NCBI RefSeq assembly: GCF_001938565.1
Contig: NZ_MSYM01000001.1
Coordinates: 124,001 to 188,000 of the forward strand
Direction: 5' to 3'
Source: Rhodoferax antarcticus ANT.BR
Lineage (GTDB): Bacteria; Pseudomonadota; Gammaproteobacteria; Burkholderiales; Burkholderiaceae_C
Length of the DNA: 64,000 nt
Shown here: one piece after another, positions 42,462 through 52,558 of the stretch
How the letters are laid out: every line of letters starts with the position of its first letter
How positions within the stretch are numbered: the first letter of the stretch is position 1
Translations under genes and position numbers: made by a program
The notes under the pieces: model-generated
The model's input: the letters and a program-made list of their open reading frames with translations, nothing else
Databases searched by the model: none
What the model was told of the DNA's origin: nothing

Positions 42462-43220
42462 TCAAGCCGGGTTGTCGATGTCGATGAATACATGTTCCAG
42501 TCCAAACTGGTTAGCCACATGCGCTGCTACGGCAGGGGCACCATAGCGCTCGGTGGCATGGTGACCGCACGCCAGGTAAGCCACACCACATTCGCGGGCC
42601 AGGTGGGTTTGCGGCTCGGATAATTCGCCGGTGATGAAGGCATCTGCTCCGGCGGCAATGGCCGCCTCGAAATAGCTCTGCGCACCACCGCTGCACCATG
42701 CTATTTTTTTAATAGTTATCTGCGCTTTATTTATAAGGGCTACAGGCCTATTTAGTATATAAGCGACATGGTCTGCCAAGGCCTGGGCTGATTCAAAACC
42801 GGGGCCGTTGGCGCGCTCGCCCAGCCACCCCAGGTTCTGCTCACCAAAGCTGGCTTGGCCCACCAGGCCCAGTTTGCGGGCGAGTTGTGCGTTGTTGCCC
42901 AACTCGGGGTGGGCGTCCATCGGCAGGTGGTAGGCCAGCAGATTGATGTCATGGGCCAGCAGCAGCGCCAGGCGCTGCTTCATCCAGCCGGTCACGCAAC
43001 CACTCTGACCGCGCCAGAACAAGCCGTGGTGCACCAGCAGGGTGTCTGCTCTGGCCTCAATGGCGGCTTCAATAAGCGCTCGGCTGGCCGTGACCCCGCA
43101 GACGATTTTGCGAACCTGTGCGCCGCCTTCCACCTGCAGGCCGTTGGGGCCATAGTCGCGAAACTGCGCGGGCTCTAGCAAAGCGTCGAGTGCGCCCAGA
43201 AGTTCGTTGCGGTGAATCAT
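42462..43220 (-). CDS. Nif3-like dinuclear metal centre protein, with a repeat-derived segment
   Basis: A 252-residue Nif3/YbgI/GTP-cyclohydrolase-I-type-2 family protein of uncertain function. Metal ligands are in LLVHHGLFWRG, LAYHLPMDAHPELGNNAQLA and LACGHHATERYG. At residues about 155-172 the coding DNA is repeat R8, giving YILNRPVALINKAQITIKK just before the conserved IAWCSGGAQSYF. Related proteins have here a variable strand-loop of similar length (recalled), so the element seems to have replaced or rebuilt a tolerant loop without breaking the frame. It lies 7 bp upstream of pdxA. Confidence 0.9.
   Translation of the reverse strand: MIHRNELLGALDALLEPAQFRDYGPNGLQVEGGAQVRKIVCGVTASRALIEAAIEARADTLLVHHGLFWRGQSGCVTGWMKQRLALLLAHDINLLAYHLPMDAHPELGNNAQLARKLGLVGQASFGEQNLGWLGERANGPGFESAQALADHVAYILNRPVALINKAQITIKKIAWCSGGAQSYFEAAIAAGADAFITGELSEPQTHLARECGVAYLACGHHATERYGAPAVAAHVANQFGLEHVFIDIDNPA
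42711..42756 (+). repeat. Dispersed palindromic repeat, copy R8, inside a coding region
   Basis: AATAGTTATCTGCGCTTTAT, then TTATAAGGGCTACAGGCCTA, then TTT: close to the consensus of the intergenic copies but lying wholly within the Nif3-family gene, where the minus strand translates it as LNRPVALINKAQITI. The flanking gene remains open and conserved on both sides. Confidence 0.88.
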
Positions 43221-43300
43221 TTGTCAAACCAAAGAATATCGGGGTCTAGATGATAAAGGTCTACCGTTGACAATAGGGCACAGGCCGTGACTTGGCATGG

Positions 43301-43672
43301 CTAGCGTGGTGCGTCTGGCCCCGAGGTTGGCTTCAGCTCCGCATCACAGTCGCAGCCTTTTCCAGCCGCCACCCAGCGCACCGCCAAAACGGCCAGAACG
43401 CTGGCCAGTGGCGAAACAGCCCAGCGCAACCACTGTGGCATGCGTTGGGCGAGCACCTCCAGCGGCTGTGTGATGGCACCGCAGCGGTACATCAGGGCAC
43501 CCTCATCCCAGCGCAGCGCATGGCAACGCCCTTGCCGCGTGCCGGACAAGACCACGCCCAGCGGACACGGCTCCAGCAAACAACATACGCCGCAGCCATT
43601 GCAGGGTGCGCCTATGGCTGGCTTGGCTGGCGCCTGGGCCAAAATAAGGATGTGATCAGGCGTCTTGGGCAT
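43301..43672 (-). CDS. Small cysteine-cluster (putative metal-binding) protein
   Basis: 123 residues. The N-terminal half has a Cys cluster (APCNGCGVCCLLEPCPLGVV, then GRCHALRW and YRCGAIT) like YkgJ/ferredoxin-type iron-sulfur or zinc sites. The C-terminal half has a hydrophobic helix (WAVSPLASVLAVLAVRWVAA) and a CDCD tail. Function unknown. Divergent from htrA. Confidence 0.7.
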   Translation of the reverse strand: MPKTPDHILILAQAPAKPAIGAPCNGCGVCCLLEPCPLGVVLSGTRQGRCHALRWDEGALMYRCGAITQPLEVLAQRMPQWLRWAVSPLASVLAVLAVRWVAAGKGCDCDAELKPTSGPDAPR

Positions 43673-43740
43673 TGAAGTCGCACTGTATACCTACAATTTA
43701 ATTTGTTTATCTCCTGAAACTGGGCTCAGCCCTTCACCCC

Positions 43741-44880
43741 ATGAAACGTCTTTGGTTGTTGTTTTCCCAAACGGTCACCGTTGTCTTGGCCGCCTACTTT
43801 GTTGTGGGCACCCTCAAGCCGGGCTGGTTGCCCCAGCGCGGGGTGACCTCTTCAGTGGCGGTACTGGAGGCACCGGCTGCGCGCGCCGACAGCGTGCCGG
43901 CTGGCAGCTTCCGGCTGGCGGCACGAAAATCATCGTCAGCGGTGGTCAGCATCAACATCAGCAAAAACGCCCGTCCCAGCCCGCACGGCAATGACCCTTG
44001 GTTCAAATTCTTTTTTGGTGAACAGCAAGACCGGGCGCAAATGGGCTTGGGCAGCGGCGTGATCGTCAGCTCGGACGGCTACATTCTGACCAACAACCAC
44101 GTCATCGAAGCGGCTGACGAGATCGAAGTCATCCTTAACGACCGCCGCCAGGCCCGCGCGAAAGTGATCGGCACCGATCCCGACTCTGACCTAGCGGTGC
44201 TCAAAATCGACCTGGACCGACTGCCGGTGATTGTTCTGGGCGATTCGAATGCGCTGCAGGTGGGTGACCAGGTGCTGGCCATCGGCAACCCGTTTGGCGT
44301 CGGCCAAACGGTGACCAGCGGCATCGTCAGCGCGTTGGGACGCAACCAGCTGGGTATCAACACCTTTGAGAACTTCATTCAGACAGATGCAGCTATCAAT
44401 CCTGGCAACTCAGGCGGCGCGCTGGTGGATACCAACGGCAACCTGCTGGGCATCAACACGGCGATTTATTCGCGCTCGGGCGGCAGCATGGGCATTGGCT
44501 TTGCCATTCCGGTCTCGACTGCCAAGATGGTGCTGGAGGGCATTGTGAAAGACGGCCAAGTCACGCGCGGCTGGATTGGTGTGGAGCCCAACGAACTCAC
44601 GCCCGAACTGGCGCAGACCTTTGGCGTGCCAGCCGAGCATGGCGTCATCATCACCGGCGTGCTACAAAATGGCCCGGCCGCGCAAGGTGGCATGAAACCG
44701 GGTGATGTGGTAACGGCAGTGGCCGACCAGGAGGTGCACAACGTGGCCGAATTGCTATCAGTGGTGGCCTCACTGCCCCCTGGCCAGTCACAGGCTTTTG
44801 AGGTGCAGCGCACCAATGGTAAGACCACGCTACAAATTGCGCCGGGCATGCGCCCCCGACCGGCGCAGCGCCCGCAGTAA
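43741..44880 (+). CDS. HtrA/DegS-type membrane-anchored serine protease
   Basis: Envelope quality-control protease, 379 residues. One N-terminal helix (LFSQTVTVVLAAYFVVGTL) anchors a trypsin-like domain with the triad His120 (TNNHVIEA), Asp about 149 (DPDSDLAVL) and Ser224 (NPGNSGGALV), and one PDZ domain (GVLQNGPAAQGGMKPGDVVT). The single PDZ and membrane anchor resemble DegS more than DegP, but its role in sigma-E signalling is only inference. Convergent with tatC, with 21 bp between the stops. Confidence 0.92.
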   Translation: MKRLWLLFSQTVTVVLAAYFVVGTLKPGWLPQRGVTSSVAVLEAPAARADSVPAGSFRLAARKSSSAVVSINISKNARPSPHGNDPWFKFFFGEQQDRAQMGLGSGVIVSSDGYILTNNHVIEAADEIEVILNDRRQARAKVIGTDPDSDLAVLKIDLDRLPVIVLGDSNALQVGDQVLAIGNPFGVGQTVTSGIVSALGRNQLGINTFENFIQTDAAINPGNSGGALVDTNGNLLGINTAIYSRSGGSMGIGFAIPVSTAKMVLEGIVKDGQVTRGWIGVEPNELTPELAQTFGVPAEHGVIITGVLQNGPAAQGGMKPGDVVTAVADQEVHNVAELLSVVASLPPGQSQAFEVQRTNGKTTLQIAPGMRPRPAQRPQ

Positions 44881-44901
44881 GGACGCGCCAGGCAGGACCG
44901 C

Positions 44902-45696
44902 TCAGGACGACGAGCTTGGCGGCGTTTCGTCGTCAGGCGCCTTGGTGTGCTTAATGAACAGCTGTGCGGCGATGATGCCCACCTCATACAACGCAACCAT
45001 GGGAATAGCCAGTGCCAGTTGCGACACAACGTCGGGCGGCGTCACGATGGCCGCAATGATGAAGGCCAGCACGACAAAGTAGCCGCGAAATTCCTTCAGC
45101 TTCTCGATGCTGAAAATGCCCATGCGTGCCAGCACCACCACCACCACCGGCACTTCAAACGCCAGCCCAAAGGCCAGAAACATCGACAGCACAAAGCTCA
45201 GGTATGCCTCAATATCTGGCGAGGCGGTAATACTTTTTGGCGCAAAACTCTGAATAAACGCGAACACCCGGCCAAATACGAAGAAGTAACAAAACGCCAC
45301 CCCGACAAAAAACAGCATGGTGCTTGACACCACCAGCGGCATCACCAGTTTTTTTTCATTGGCGTACAAACCGGGAGCCACAAAGGCCCATATCTGGTAC
45401 AGAACCACCGGCAGTGCGATTAAAAATGCGGTCATCATCAGCACCTTGAGCGGCACCATGAAAGGCGAAATGACAGAGGTCGCGATCAACGTGGACCCTG
45501 CCGGCAAGTGCGCCACCAGGGGCGCGGCCAGCATGTCATACAAGGCGCCGGGGCCAGGGAAAAGCGCCAGCGCCACAGCCACCACCACGATCGCAATCGC
45601 GGCCTTGACCATGCGGTCGCGCAACTCGACCAGATGCTGGGAAAACGGCTGCTCAGACCCCGACAGCTCGTCGTCTTTTTTGGAAGAATCTGCCAT
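44902..45696 (-). CDS. tatC: Sec-independent translocase subunit TatC
   Basis: Receptor core of the twin-arginine export pathway. 264 residues and six helices, with the conserved QHLVELRDRMVKAA near the N-terminus, FMVPLKVLMMTAFLIALPVV, WAFVAPGLYANEKKLVMPLV and the late AIVTPPDVVSQLALAIPMVA. The start overlaps the tatB stop (TAATG). Confidence 0.96.
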   Translation of the reverse strand: MADSSKKDDELSGSEQPFSQHLVELRDRMVKAAIAIVVVAVALALFPGPGALYDMLAAPLVAHLPAGSTLIATSVISPFMVPLKVLMMTAFLIALPVVLYQIWAFVAPGLYANEKKLVMPLVVSSTMLFFVGVAFCYFFVFGRVFAFIQSFAPKSITASPDIEAYLSFVLSMFLAFGLAFEVPVVVVVLARMGIFSIEKLKEFRGYFVVLAFIIAAIVTPPDVVSQLALAIPMVALYEVGIIAAQLFIKHTKAPDDETPPSSSS

Positions 45697-46169
45697 TATT
45701 TGTATTTTTTCGGCCGGTAGCGTGCCACCCGGGCCGCGCCTGACAGGGCACGGGTGCGCATTCCGGTGCGGGCCTTATACCAGTTGGGCATGGTGCCTTG
45801 TTTCAAACGCCAGTTTTTCTTCGGGTGGCGGTATTCAGGGGGGGGCTCAGTCAGTTCCGAGCCATAGTCACCCAAGCCCTTTGACGCGCCTGCAGTGGCC
45901 TCGTTCCAGGATTTTTCGAAATCGGCAGCGTTTTCCCGGATCGAGTGGCCAACATCCTTGGCCGCGCTCTCGACCGACTCTTTCATCTTTTTGAGCTCGT
46001 CGAGCTCAATGGAGCGGCTGACCTCGGCTTTAACATCACTGATGTAGCGTTGCGCCTTGCCCAGCAGGGTCCCCATCGTGCGCGCCACACGCGGCAACTT
46101 TTCCGGCCCGATGACGATCAGCGCCACCGCGCCAATCAAGGCCAATTTCGAAACACCAAGATCAATCAT
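45696..46169 (-). CDS. tatB: Sec-independent translocase subunit TatB
   Basis: 157 residues. It shows [20 protein letters not shown] with the Gly-Pro hinge ([19 protein letters not shown]), an amphipathic helix and a long hydrophilic tail rich in charged residues. Forms the Tat substrate receptor with TatC. Lies 30 bp after tatA. Confidence 0.95.
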   Translation of the reverse strand: MIDLGVSKLALIGAVALIVIGPEKLPRVARTMGTLLGKAQRYISDVKAEVSRSIELDELKKMKESVESAAKDVGHSIRENAADFEKSWNEATAGASKGLGDYGSELTEPPPEYRHPKKNWRLKQGTMPNWYKARTGMRTRALSGAARVARYRPKKYK

Positions 46170-46199
46170 GCCAACCTTGCACCCTGCCCGCGTTTTGCA

Positions 46200-46430
46200 T
46201 CAAGACTTTTGCTTGGCTTGGACGTCAATCGTGGTTTTGTCAGCTTTGACTTGTGCAACCTGCTCAGGGGTTTTGTCGTCCGCGGTGGTGCTACCGTCCT
46301 TCATGCCTTCCTTGAAGCCCTTGACCGCACCGCCCAAGTCGCTGCCCATGTTTTTGAGCTTTTTGGTGCCAAAAACCATGACCACGATCAACAAAACGAT
46401 CAGCCAATGCCAAATTGAAAATGAACCCAT
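46200..46430 (-). CDS. tatA: Sec-independent translocase subunit TatA
   Basis: 76 residues: one membrane helix ([20 protein letters not shown]), the conserved [20 protein letters not shown] amphipathic helix, and a charged tail. Pore-forming part of the Tat system. The ATG at 46430 is preceded by AGGAG at 7-nt spacing; the longer open frame upstream is not coding. Confidence 0.95.
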   Translation of the reverse strand: MGSFSIWHWLIVLLIVVMVFGTKKLKNMGSDLGGAVKGFKEGMKDGSTTADDKTPEQVAQVKADKTTIDVQAKQKS

Positions 46431-46498
46431 GCTGCTTCTCCTAACGATTTCTGAAATTTTTGACGGGTACCCGCTACGTCTGCGGGAAAAGAGCGGGA

Positions 46499-46873
46499 TT
46501 ATCCCCGCAACCAGGGCCGGGGACCACCCATCACATGAATATGCAGGTGCTGCACTTCCTGGCCGCCTTCCAACCCAGTATTGCAGACCAGGCGAAAGCC
46601 CCCGGATGGGTAAGGGTTGCACCCCTGCTCCAGCGCCAGCTTGGGCGCCAGCACCAGCATGCGCCCCATCAACCCGGCTTGCGCGTCGGTGAGTTGGGCC
46701 ATCGACGGGATGTGCAGTTTGGGGATCAACAAGAAATGCACCGGCGCCCACGGGTGAATGTCGTGAAACGCGTACAACTCGTCGTCCTGATAGACCAGTT
46801 TTGACGGGATTTGGCCCGACGCGATTTTGCAGAACAGGCAATTCCGGTCACTGTCAACAATCTTCTCCGTCAT
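46499..46873 (-). CDS. HIT-family nucleotide hydrolase/transferase (HinT-like)
   Basis: 124 residues with [33 protein letters not shown] and the His triad [10 protein letters not shown]. HinT-type enzymes cleave adenosine phosphoramidates. The ATG at 46873 has GGAG 8 nt upstream and overlaps the preceding gene by 4 nt, placing it in the his-tat gene string. Confidence 0.93.
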   Translation of the reverse strand: MTEKIVDSDRNCLFCKIASGQIPSKLVYQDDELYAFHDIHPWAPVHFLLIPKLHIPSMAQLTDAQAGLMGRMLVLAPKLALEQGCNPYPSGGFRLVCNTGLEGGQEVQHLHIHVMGGPRPWLRG

Positions 46874-47298
46874 GCGGGGATCTCCATCGGCAAACCTTTG
46901 TTCAAACGCACCATGCCACTGACGATGCGGTACAAAAACCAGATTGAAATGGCCAGCCAAGCCAGCCAGCCCGGCAAAAACAGCAGCAACCACAAAGGCG
47001 CGGTCACCAGATACAAGATGCCGGCAATGATCACGGTGCGAATACGCCAGCGAAAGTGCGAGGCATGCCAGGTGCCCACCGCGTCACCACGCTTGACCAG
47101 ATCAATCACCAGTGCCACGACCAGCAGCAGCGGCCCCATCTGTGCGCCCGGAATCAGCGCCGCCACCGCGACGATCAAATGCAGGATGTAGCTGACCGTG
47201 CCCCAGGCGTTCAGGCCGTTGAGGGTTTGCACGTCCAGCTCGCGCGACTCTCCGCTCTGACCGTTGGCCGCCTGGTTGCTTGAAAAATCCTGTGTCAT
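46870..47298 (-). CDS. DUF4870-like small membrane protein
   Basis: 142 residues with three hydrophobic helices ([34 protein letters not shown] and [20 protein letters not shown]), the pattern of DUF4870/YtxH-like bacterial membrane proteins. No function known. Overlaps hisE and the HIT gene by 4 nt on either side, so it is translationally linked to both. Confidence 0.8.
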   Translation of the reverse strand: MTQDFSSNQAANGQSGESRELDVQTLNGLNAWGTVSYILHLIVAVAALIPGAQMGPLLLVVALVIDLVKRGDAVGTWHASHFRWRIRTVIIAGILYLVTAPLWLLLFLPGWLAWLAISIWFLYRIVSGMVRLNKGLPMEIPA

Positions 47299-47696
47299 GA
47301 AGGGTCTCCTTGTGGCTCGGCTTCGCGCGCTTTGACCTTGCGCAGCGCCTTTTCCTCGATGCCGCTGGTGCCGACGCGGCGGTTCAGCTCAGTCAGCACA
47401 TCGGCCGGGCTGAGCCCATAGTGCGCCAGCGCAATCATGCTGTGAAACCACAAATCGGCCACCTCGTAGACGATCTTCGCCTTGTCACCGCCGTGGTCGG
47501 CGTCCTTGGCGGCCATGACCACCTCGGTGGCTTCCTCGCCAATTTTTTTCAGAAAGGCATCCGGCCCCTTATGCAGCAAACGCGCCACATAACTGGCGTC
47601 GGGGTCGCCACCGCGCGCGGGCAAGCGCGATTCGATCACCGCAGCCAGCGCGGCCAGCGAGTCGGAAGATGAAGTGGTGGATTGCATGGCACTCAT
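47295..47696 (-). CDS. hisE: Phosphoribosyl-ATP pyrophosphatase
   Basis: Second step of histidine synthesis. 133 residues: [31 protein letters not shown] and [14 protein letters not shown], containing the metal-binding Glu/Asp residues of the MazG-like fold. Overlaps hisI by the ATGA junction. Confidence 0.95.
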   Translation of the reverse strand: MSAMQSTTSSSDSLAALAAVIESRLPARGGDPDASYVARLLHKGPDAFLKKIGEEATEVVMAAKDADHGGDKAKIVYEVADLWFHSMIALAHYGLSPADVLTELNRRVGTSGIEEKALRKVKAREAEPQGDPS

Positions 47697-48082
47697 TTGT
47701 AGATGGTTTGCGGATCTTTCAAGACCGGGTCAGTGACTTTCCACACGCCATTTTCATAAACACTGAAAAAACAGCTGTGTCGCCCAGTATGGCAAGCAAT
47801 GCCCGGCGTGTGGCCGGTTTGGGTCACCTTGAGCAACACCACGTCGGCATCACAGTCCACACGGATTTCATGCACGGTCTGCACATGGCCGGACTCTTCG
47901 CCCTTGAACCACAGCTTGTTGCGTGAGCGACTGAAATACACCGCACGGCCCAGCTCAGCGGTTTTTTGCAGCGCTTCGCGGTTCATCCAGGCAAACATCA
48001 GCACGTCGCCCGTGCCCTGCTCTTGCGCGATGACCGGCACCAGGCCTTGCGCGTCCCACTTGATGGCATCGAGATAATTCAT
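47693..48082 (-). CDS. hisI: Phosphoribosyl-AMP cyclohydrolase
   Basis: Third step of histidine synthesis. 129 residues with [38 protein letters not shown] and the zinc Cys/metal Asp region ([11 protein letters not shown], then [11 protein letters not shown]). Separate from hisE, as in most Burkholderiales. Repeat R9 lies between it and hisF. Confidence 0.96.
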   Translation of the reverse strand: MNYLDAIKWDAQGLVPVIAQEQGTGDVLMFAWMNREALQKTAELGRAVYFSRSRNKLWFKGEESGHVQTVHEIRVDCDADVVLLKVTQTGHTPGIACHTGRHSCFFSVYENGVWKVTDPVLKDPQTIYK

Positions 48083-48116
48083 GAAAGCATTGTCCCTGAT
48101 CAGCGGGACAATCTAA

Positions 48117-48166
48117 ATTGATAGCTATCAGCGCTTTATTTATAAGGGCTGGAGGCCAATTTTTCT
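48117..48166 (+). repeat. Dispersed palindromic repeat, copy R9
   Basis: TGATAGCTATCAGCGCTTTA, then TTTATAAGGGCTGGAGGCCA, then ATTTTTC. It abuts the hisF stop codon (48166-48168) and occupies most of the hisF-hisI gap, so it is transcribed as part of the his operon. Confidence 0.9.
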
Positions 48167-48966
48167 TAGAACCTGACGGGAATGCCTCGCTCAGCCATGC
48201 GGGCCTTGGCCTGCGCCACGGTGAACTCGCCGTAGTGAAAGATGCTGGCCGCCAGCACCGCATCCGCGCCTCCAAGCTGAATGCCGTCGGCCAGATGGTC
48301 CAGCGTGCCTACGCCGCCCGAGGCAATCACTGGCACACTCACTGCATCGCTCACCGCACGGGTCAGTGCCAAGTCAAAGCCAGCCTTGGTGCCGTCGCGG
48401 TCCATGCTGGTGAGCAAAATCTCACCCGCGCCAAACTCCGCCATCTGGGTCGCCCAGGCCACCGCATCCAGGCCGGTGTTTTGGCGTCCGCCGTGGCTGT
48501 ACACGTCCCAGCCTTCGCCTACAGGTTGGCCATTGGCGCCAAGTCGCAAAGCGTCTTCAGCAGTGCGCCGTTTGGCATCGATGGCCACCACGATGCACTG
48601 CGCACCGTACTTGCGCGACGCATCACGAATGATCTGCGGGTTGGCAATCGCCGCCGAATTGAAACTGGTTTTGTCCGCCCCAGCATTCAGCAGGCGGCGC
48701 ACATCTTCCACCGTGCGCACACCACCACCGACAGTCAGCGGAATGAACACCTGACTGGCCACCGCCTCAATGATGTGCAGAATCAGGTCGCGCCCGTCAC
48801 TGGTCGCGGTGATGTCGAGAAAGGTGAGCTCGTCCGCACCCTGATCGTTGTAGCGCGCCGCAATTTCCACCGGATCACCGGCGTCGCGCAGTTCGACAAA
48901 GTTGACGCCCTTGACAACCCGGCCACCGGTCACGTCCAAACAGGCAATGATGCGTTTAGCCAGCAT
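48166..48966 (-). CDS. hisF: Imidazole glycerol phosphate synthase, cyclase subunit
   Basis: With HisH forms the enzyme making imidazole glycerol phosphate and AICAR. 266 residues, a TIM barrel: [20 protein letters not shown] (first catalytic Asp), [43 protein letters not shown] and [15 protein letters not shown] (second catalytic Asp), [13 protein letters not shown]. The AICAR product links to PurH elsewhere in this window. The stop abuts repeat R9. Confidence 0.97.
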   Translation of the reverse strand: MLAKRIIACLDVTGGRVVKGVNFVELRDAGDPVEIAARYNDQGADELTFLDITATSDGRDLILHIIEAVASQVFIPLTVGGGVRTVEDVRRLLNAGADKTSFNSAAIANPQIIRDASRKYGAQCIVVAIDAKRRTAEDALRLGANGQPVGEGWDVYSHGGRQNTGLDAVAWATQMAEFGAGEILLTSMDRDGTKAGFDLALTRAVSDAVSVPVIASGGVGTLDHLADGIQLGGADAVLAASIFHYGEFTVAQAKARMAERGIPVRF

Positions 48967-49133
48967 GAGTCACCCACGAGTAAACACCAACATCGCCAGA
49001 TTTGGCTGTCTGGGTGTTCTGTGTAGCGTGGACTTGGGGTTTGGCCAAATCAAGGATGAGACCGCAGGTCGGGGGACAGCCGCGCAGCAGAATACCCAGG
49101 CAGCCTAATCCCCGAAAGACGCGGCATTGGCCT

Positions 49134-49874
49134 TCAACCATTGAGTTCATCCGCCCGCTCTTGCGCCTTTTCAAAATCAAGGTCACCGCTGTAAATAGCG
49201 CGACCGCAGATGACGCCTTCAACGCCCTCTTCTTCCACCGCGCACAAGGCCTCGATGTCGGCAATGTTGGACAGGCCACCCGAGGCAATCACCGGAATGG
49301 TCAAGGCTTGCGCCAGCCGCACGGTGGACTCGATGTTGATGCCGCTGAGCATGCCGTCGCGGCCAATGTCGGTGTAAATGATGGATTCGACACCGAAATC
49401 TTCAAACTTCTTGCCCATGTCGATCACACCGTGGCGGGTGAGCTTGCTCCAGCCGTCGGTGGCGACCTTGCCGTCCTTGGCGTCTAGGCCGACGATGATG
49501 TGGCCGCCAAACGCGGTGCAGGCATCTTGCAAAAAACCCGGGTTGCGCACCGCCGCCGTGCCAATGATGACGTAGCGCAGGCCAATATCCAGATAACGCT
49601 CGATCGTGTCTAGGTCACGAATGCCGCCGCCCAGTTGCACATCCACCTCGCTGCCCACGGCTTTAAGGATTTTGCGTATGGCGGCCTCGTTTTTTGGCTG
49701 CCCGGCAAATGCGCCGTTCAGGTCGACCAGATGCAGACGGCGCGCGCCTTTATCCACCCAACTGCGCGCCATCACGGCGGGTTCCTCGCTGAAGGTGGTG
49801 ACAAGTTTCATGTCGCCTTGTTGCAGGCGCACGCAGTGACCGTCTTTAAGATCGATGGCAGGAATTAAAAGCAT
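49134..49874 (-). CDS. hisA: ProFAR isomerase HisA
   Basis: Fourth step of histidine synthesis, a TIM-barrel isomerase of 246 residues: [68 protein letters not shown] and [16 protein letters not shown]. The upstream open frame is longer, but the ATG at 49874 begins the conserved N-terminus. The 167-bp gap to hisF shows no gene. Confidence 0.97.
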   Translation of the reverse strand: MLLIPAIDLKDGHCVRLQQGDMKLVTTFSEEPAVMARSWVDKGARRLHLVDLNGAFAGQPKNEAAIRKILKAVGSEVDVQLGGGIRDLDTIERYLDIGLRYVIIGTAAVRNPGFLQDACTAFGGHIIVGLDAKDGKVATDGWSKLTRHGVIDMGKKFEDFGVESIIYTDIGRDGMLSGINIESTVRLAQALTIPVIASGGLSNIADIEALCAVEEEGVEGVICGRAIYSGDLDFEKAQERADELNG

Positions 49875-50007
49875 GATGCTTCGCGTTGGAGGGTGAAAAA
49901 AACGGGGGGAACCGGTGGCCTGGAAAAAGCTGTGCTGATTCAAGCCCGGCGCGGGGCGCACTCAAAACGAGGGGTCGATGACATGACGCGTGTCGGGTGA
50001 AACTGAA

Positions 50008-50691
50008 TCAAGGATTCCAGTGAAGAAAGTTGCGGTACAGGGCCAGCCCGTGGTCAGCACTTTTTTCGGGATGAAATTGTGTCGCAAAAATATTATCACG
50101 TGCAATAGCCGAACTAAAGCGCTGGCCATAGTCTGTCTCGCCCACGCTGTGGCGCGCATCCGACGGTTTGGCGTAAAAACTGTGCACAAAGTAGAAATAG
50201 CTGCCGTCGGGCACCTCACCCCACACCGGGTGCGGCGCGCCGCTATGGTTGTTGCGCCACACCTGGTTCCAGCCCATTTGCGGCACCTTGTAGCGGCTGG
50301 CGTCGGGTTGCAACTGGCCTACTAGGTCAAATTTGCTGACCTGGCCGTGGATCAGGCCCAGCCCCGGCGTGTCGCCCTCGGCGCTGTGATCTAGCAGCAT
50401 CTGCATGCCGACACACACACCAAACAGCGGCTTGTTGGCTGCGGCTTCCAGTACCGATTCCTGCAGACCGGATTCACGCAGCTCGCGCATGCAATCCGGC
50501 ATGGCGCCCTGGCCGGGCAGCACCACGCGTTCGGCCGCGCGCACCTCGTCAGGGTTAGCGGTGATGACCACTTGGTAACCAGTGCCCACCGCCGCCGCCT
50601 GCACCGCCTGCGATACCGATCGCAAATTGCCCATGCCGTAATCGACCACCGCTACGATTTTTTCCGAGGGATTAGTAGATACACTATTCAT
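50008..50691 (-). CDS. hisH: Imidazole glycerol phosphate synthase, glutaminase subunit
   Basis: Supplies ammonia to HisF. 227 residues, class I glutamine amidotransferase: [32 protein letters not shown], nucleophile in [19 protein letters not shown], and the His-Glu pair in [14 protein letters not shown]. The start codon falls on the edge of repeat R10. Confidence 0.96.
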   Translation of the reverse strand: MNSVSTNPSEKIVAVVDYGMGNLRSVSQAVQAAAVGTGYQVVITANPDEVRAAERVVLPGQGAMPDCMRELRESGLQESVLEAAANKPLFGVCVGMQMLLDHSAEGDTPGLGLIHGQVSKFDLVGQLQPDASRYKVPQMGWNQVWRNNHSGAPHPVWGEVPDGSYFYFVHSFYAKPSDARHSVGETDYGQRFSSAIARDNIFATQFHPEKSADHGLALYRNFLHWNP

Positions 50692-50738
50692 AGCTATCAG
50701 CGCTTATATCTAAAGGGCCAGAGGCCAATTTGGCATAT
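50690..50738 (+). repeat. Dispersed palindromic repeat, copy R10
   Basis: ATAGCTATCAGCGCTTATAT, then CTAAAGGGCCAGAGGCCAA, then TTTGGC. It fills the 50-bp gap between the hisB stop (50742-50744) and the hisH start (50689-50691). The hisH ATG is formed by the CATAGCT edge of the element. Confidence 0.88.
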
Positions 50739-50741
50739 AAA

Positions 50742-51380
50742 TTACAGCGAACCCTTGGTGGAGGGAATCTGGCCTGCTGCGCGGGGGTCGAGTTCCACGG
50801 CAGCGCGCAGCGCCCGGGCAAAGGCCTTAAACACCGACTCACACTGGTGGTGCGCGTTGACGCCTTTGAGGTTGTCGATGTGCAGCGTGACAAAGGCGTG
50901 GTTGACAAAGCCTTGAAAGAACTCATGCACCAACTGGCTGTCAAAGTTGCCGATCATGCCGCTGGTGAACGTCACATCCATCACCAGACCCGGGCGGCCG
51001 GAAAAATCCACCACCACGCGGCTCAGTGCTTCGTCCAGCGGCACATAGGCGTGGCCGTAGCGCCGGATGCCTTTTTTGTCGCCCATGGCCTTGTGCACCG
51101 CCTGACCCAGCGTGATGCCCACGTCTTCCACGGTGTGGTGGGCGTCAATATGCAGGTCGCCCTCGGCGTCAATGTCGAGGTCAATCAGGCCGTGGCGGGC
51201 GATCTGGTCCAGCATGTGGTCAAAAAAGCCGATGCCGGTGTGCAGGCGCGACTCCCCGGTGCCATCCAGGTTGACGCGCACCGACACATTGGTCTCGGCT
51301 GTGTTGCGAACCAGTTCGGCGATGCGCGGCACGGTGGTACCCAAGGCTTCAGGGAGTTCAGTCAGCGGGTAGTTGGTCAT
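50742..51380 (-). CDS. hisB: Imidazoleglycerol-phosphate dehydratase
   Basis: Monofunctional enzyme of histidine synthesis, 212 residues. Two Mn-binding His motifs of each half are visible: [56 protein letters not shown] and [18 protein letters not shown]. Overlaps hisC by 4 nt. Lacks the phosphatase domain found in enteric HisB. Confidence 0.96.
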   Translation of the reverse strand: MTNYPLTELPEALGTTVPRIAELVRNTAETNVSVRVNLDGTGESRLHTGIGFFDHMLDQIARHGLIDLDIDAEGDLHIDAHHTVEDVGITLGQAVHKAMGDKKGIRRYGHAYVPLDEALSRVVVDFSGRPGLVMDVTFTSGMIGNFDSQLVHEFFQGFVNHAFVTLHIDNLKGVNAHHQCESVFKAFARALRAAVELDPRAAGQIPSTKGSL

Positions 51381-52492
51381 AGCGAGGTTTCCAGGGCTGC
51401 CAGCATTTGGCGGTTTTCGGGCGCGGTGCCCACGGTCAGGCGCAGGCAGTGGTTTAACAGTGAATGCATTTTAGAAACGTTCTTGATCAACACCCCGCGC
51501 GCTTTCATGCCGTCGAAGGTTTTTTGCGCGTCCGGCACGCGCAGCAGGATCATGTTGGCTTCGCTAGGGAACACCTGCACGCCAGGCAGTTGCGCCAATG
51601 CTTCCAAAAGTAAAGCGCGTTGTGCAACGACATCAAGGGCTTGCGCGGTGAAAACCGCTTCATGCTCAAGCGCGAACAGCGCTGCCTCGGCATTCAGCAC
51701 ACTCACGTTGTAGGGCGGGCGGGCCTTGTCGAGCTGGGCGATCAAGGCTTGCGGCCCGATCAGATAACCCAGGCGCACACCCGCCAGACCAAACTTGCTC
51801 AAGGTGCGCAACAGCAGCACATGCGGGTGTTGCGTCAGGCGGTCCAGATAGCTGCTCGCGGCAAAGGGCTGGTAAGCCTCGTCAATCACCACCAAGCCGC
51901 CCTGCGCGCCAGCCGCCGCAATGACGGCCTCCATGGCAGCGTCGTCCCACAGATTGGCGCTGGGGTTATTCGGGTAAGCAAGGTAGGTGATGGCCGGGCA
52001 ATGCTGCGCTATGGCTGCAAGCATGGCGGGCACATCCAGTTCAAAGTCTGTGGTCAAGGGCACGCCGACATAGTCCAGCCCCTGCAACTGCGCGCTCATG
52101 GCGTACATGACGAACCCCGGCTCTGGCGCCAGCACGCAGGCTTTTTGCTGGCCGTTGGCGGCAGACGGTGGCACCGCGCAGGCCAGCGACAGCAGGCTGA
52201 TGAGTTCATCCGAGCCGTTGCCGAGCATCAGCCCATAGTCTTGCGGCACGCCAGCGTGGCGGCGTAAAGCGGCCTGCAAATCGTTGATACGTGGACCGGG
52301 GTAGCGGTTTAGCGCCACTGCGCCCAGGCGCTGGCCGAGTTCGGCCTGCAGCTCTAGCGACAGGCGGTGCGGGTTCTCCATGGCGTCCAGCTTGATCAGG
52401 CCATCGGCGTTTTGCACCACATAGGCGTGCATGGCTTGCACGTCGGCCCGGATGCGGGGTAGGCCAGGAATCACTGCTGAGGAAAGGGTCAT
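51377..52492 (-). CDS. hisC: Histidinol-phosphate aminotransferase
   Basis: PLP-dependent class II aminotransferase, 371 residues. Visible are [58 protein letters not shown] and [15 protein letters not shown] with the PLP lysine. Overlaps hisB (ATGA); a passenger hydrogenase-protease-like gene lies upstream. Confidence 0.95.
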   Translation of the reverse strand: MTLSSAVIPGLPRIRADVQAMHAYVVQNADGLIKLDAMENPHRLSLELQAELGQRLGAVALNRYPGPRINDLQAALRRHAGVPQDYGLMLGNGSDELISLLSLACAVPPSAANGQQKACVLAPEPGFVMYAMSAQLQGLDYVGVPLTTDFELDVPAMLAAIAQHCPAITYLAYPNNPSANLWDDAAMEAVIAAAGAQGGLVVIDEAYQPFAASSYLDRLTQHPHVLLLRTLSKFGLAGVRLGYLIGPQALIAQLDKARPPYNVSVLNAEAALFALEHEAVFTAQALDVVAQRALLLEALAQLPGVQVFPSEANMILLRVPDAQKTFDGMKARGVLIKNVSKMHSLLNHCLRLTVGTAPENRQMLAALETSL

Positions 52493-52558
52493 GAGGCGAA
52501 AGGCAAAGAAGCGTCGTCTAAAAAATTTTCTTGGGAATAGATGGTTGCAATGCCCCGA

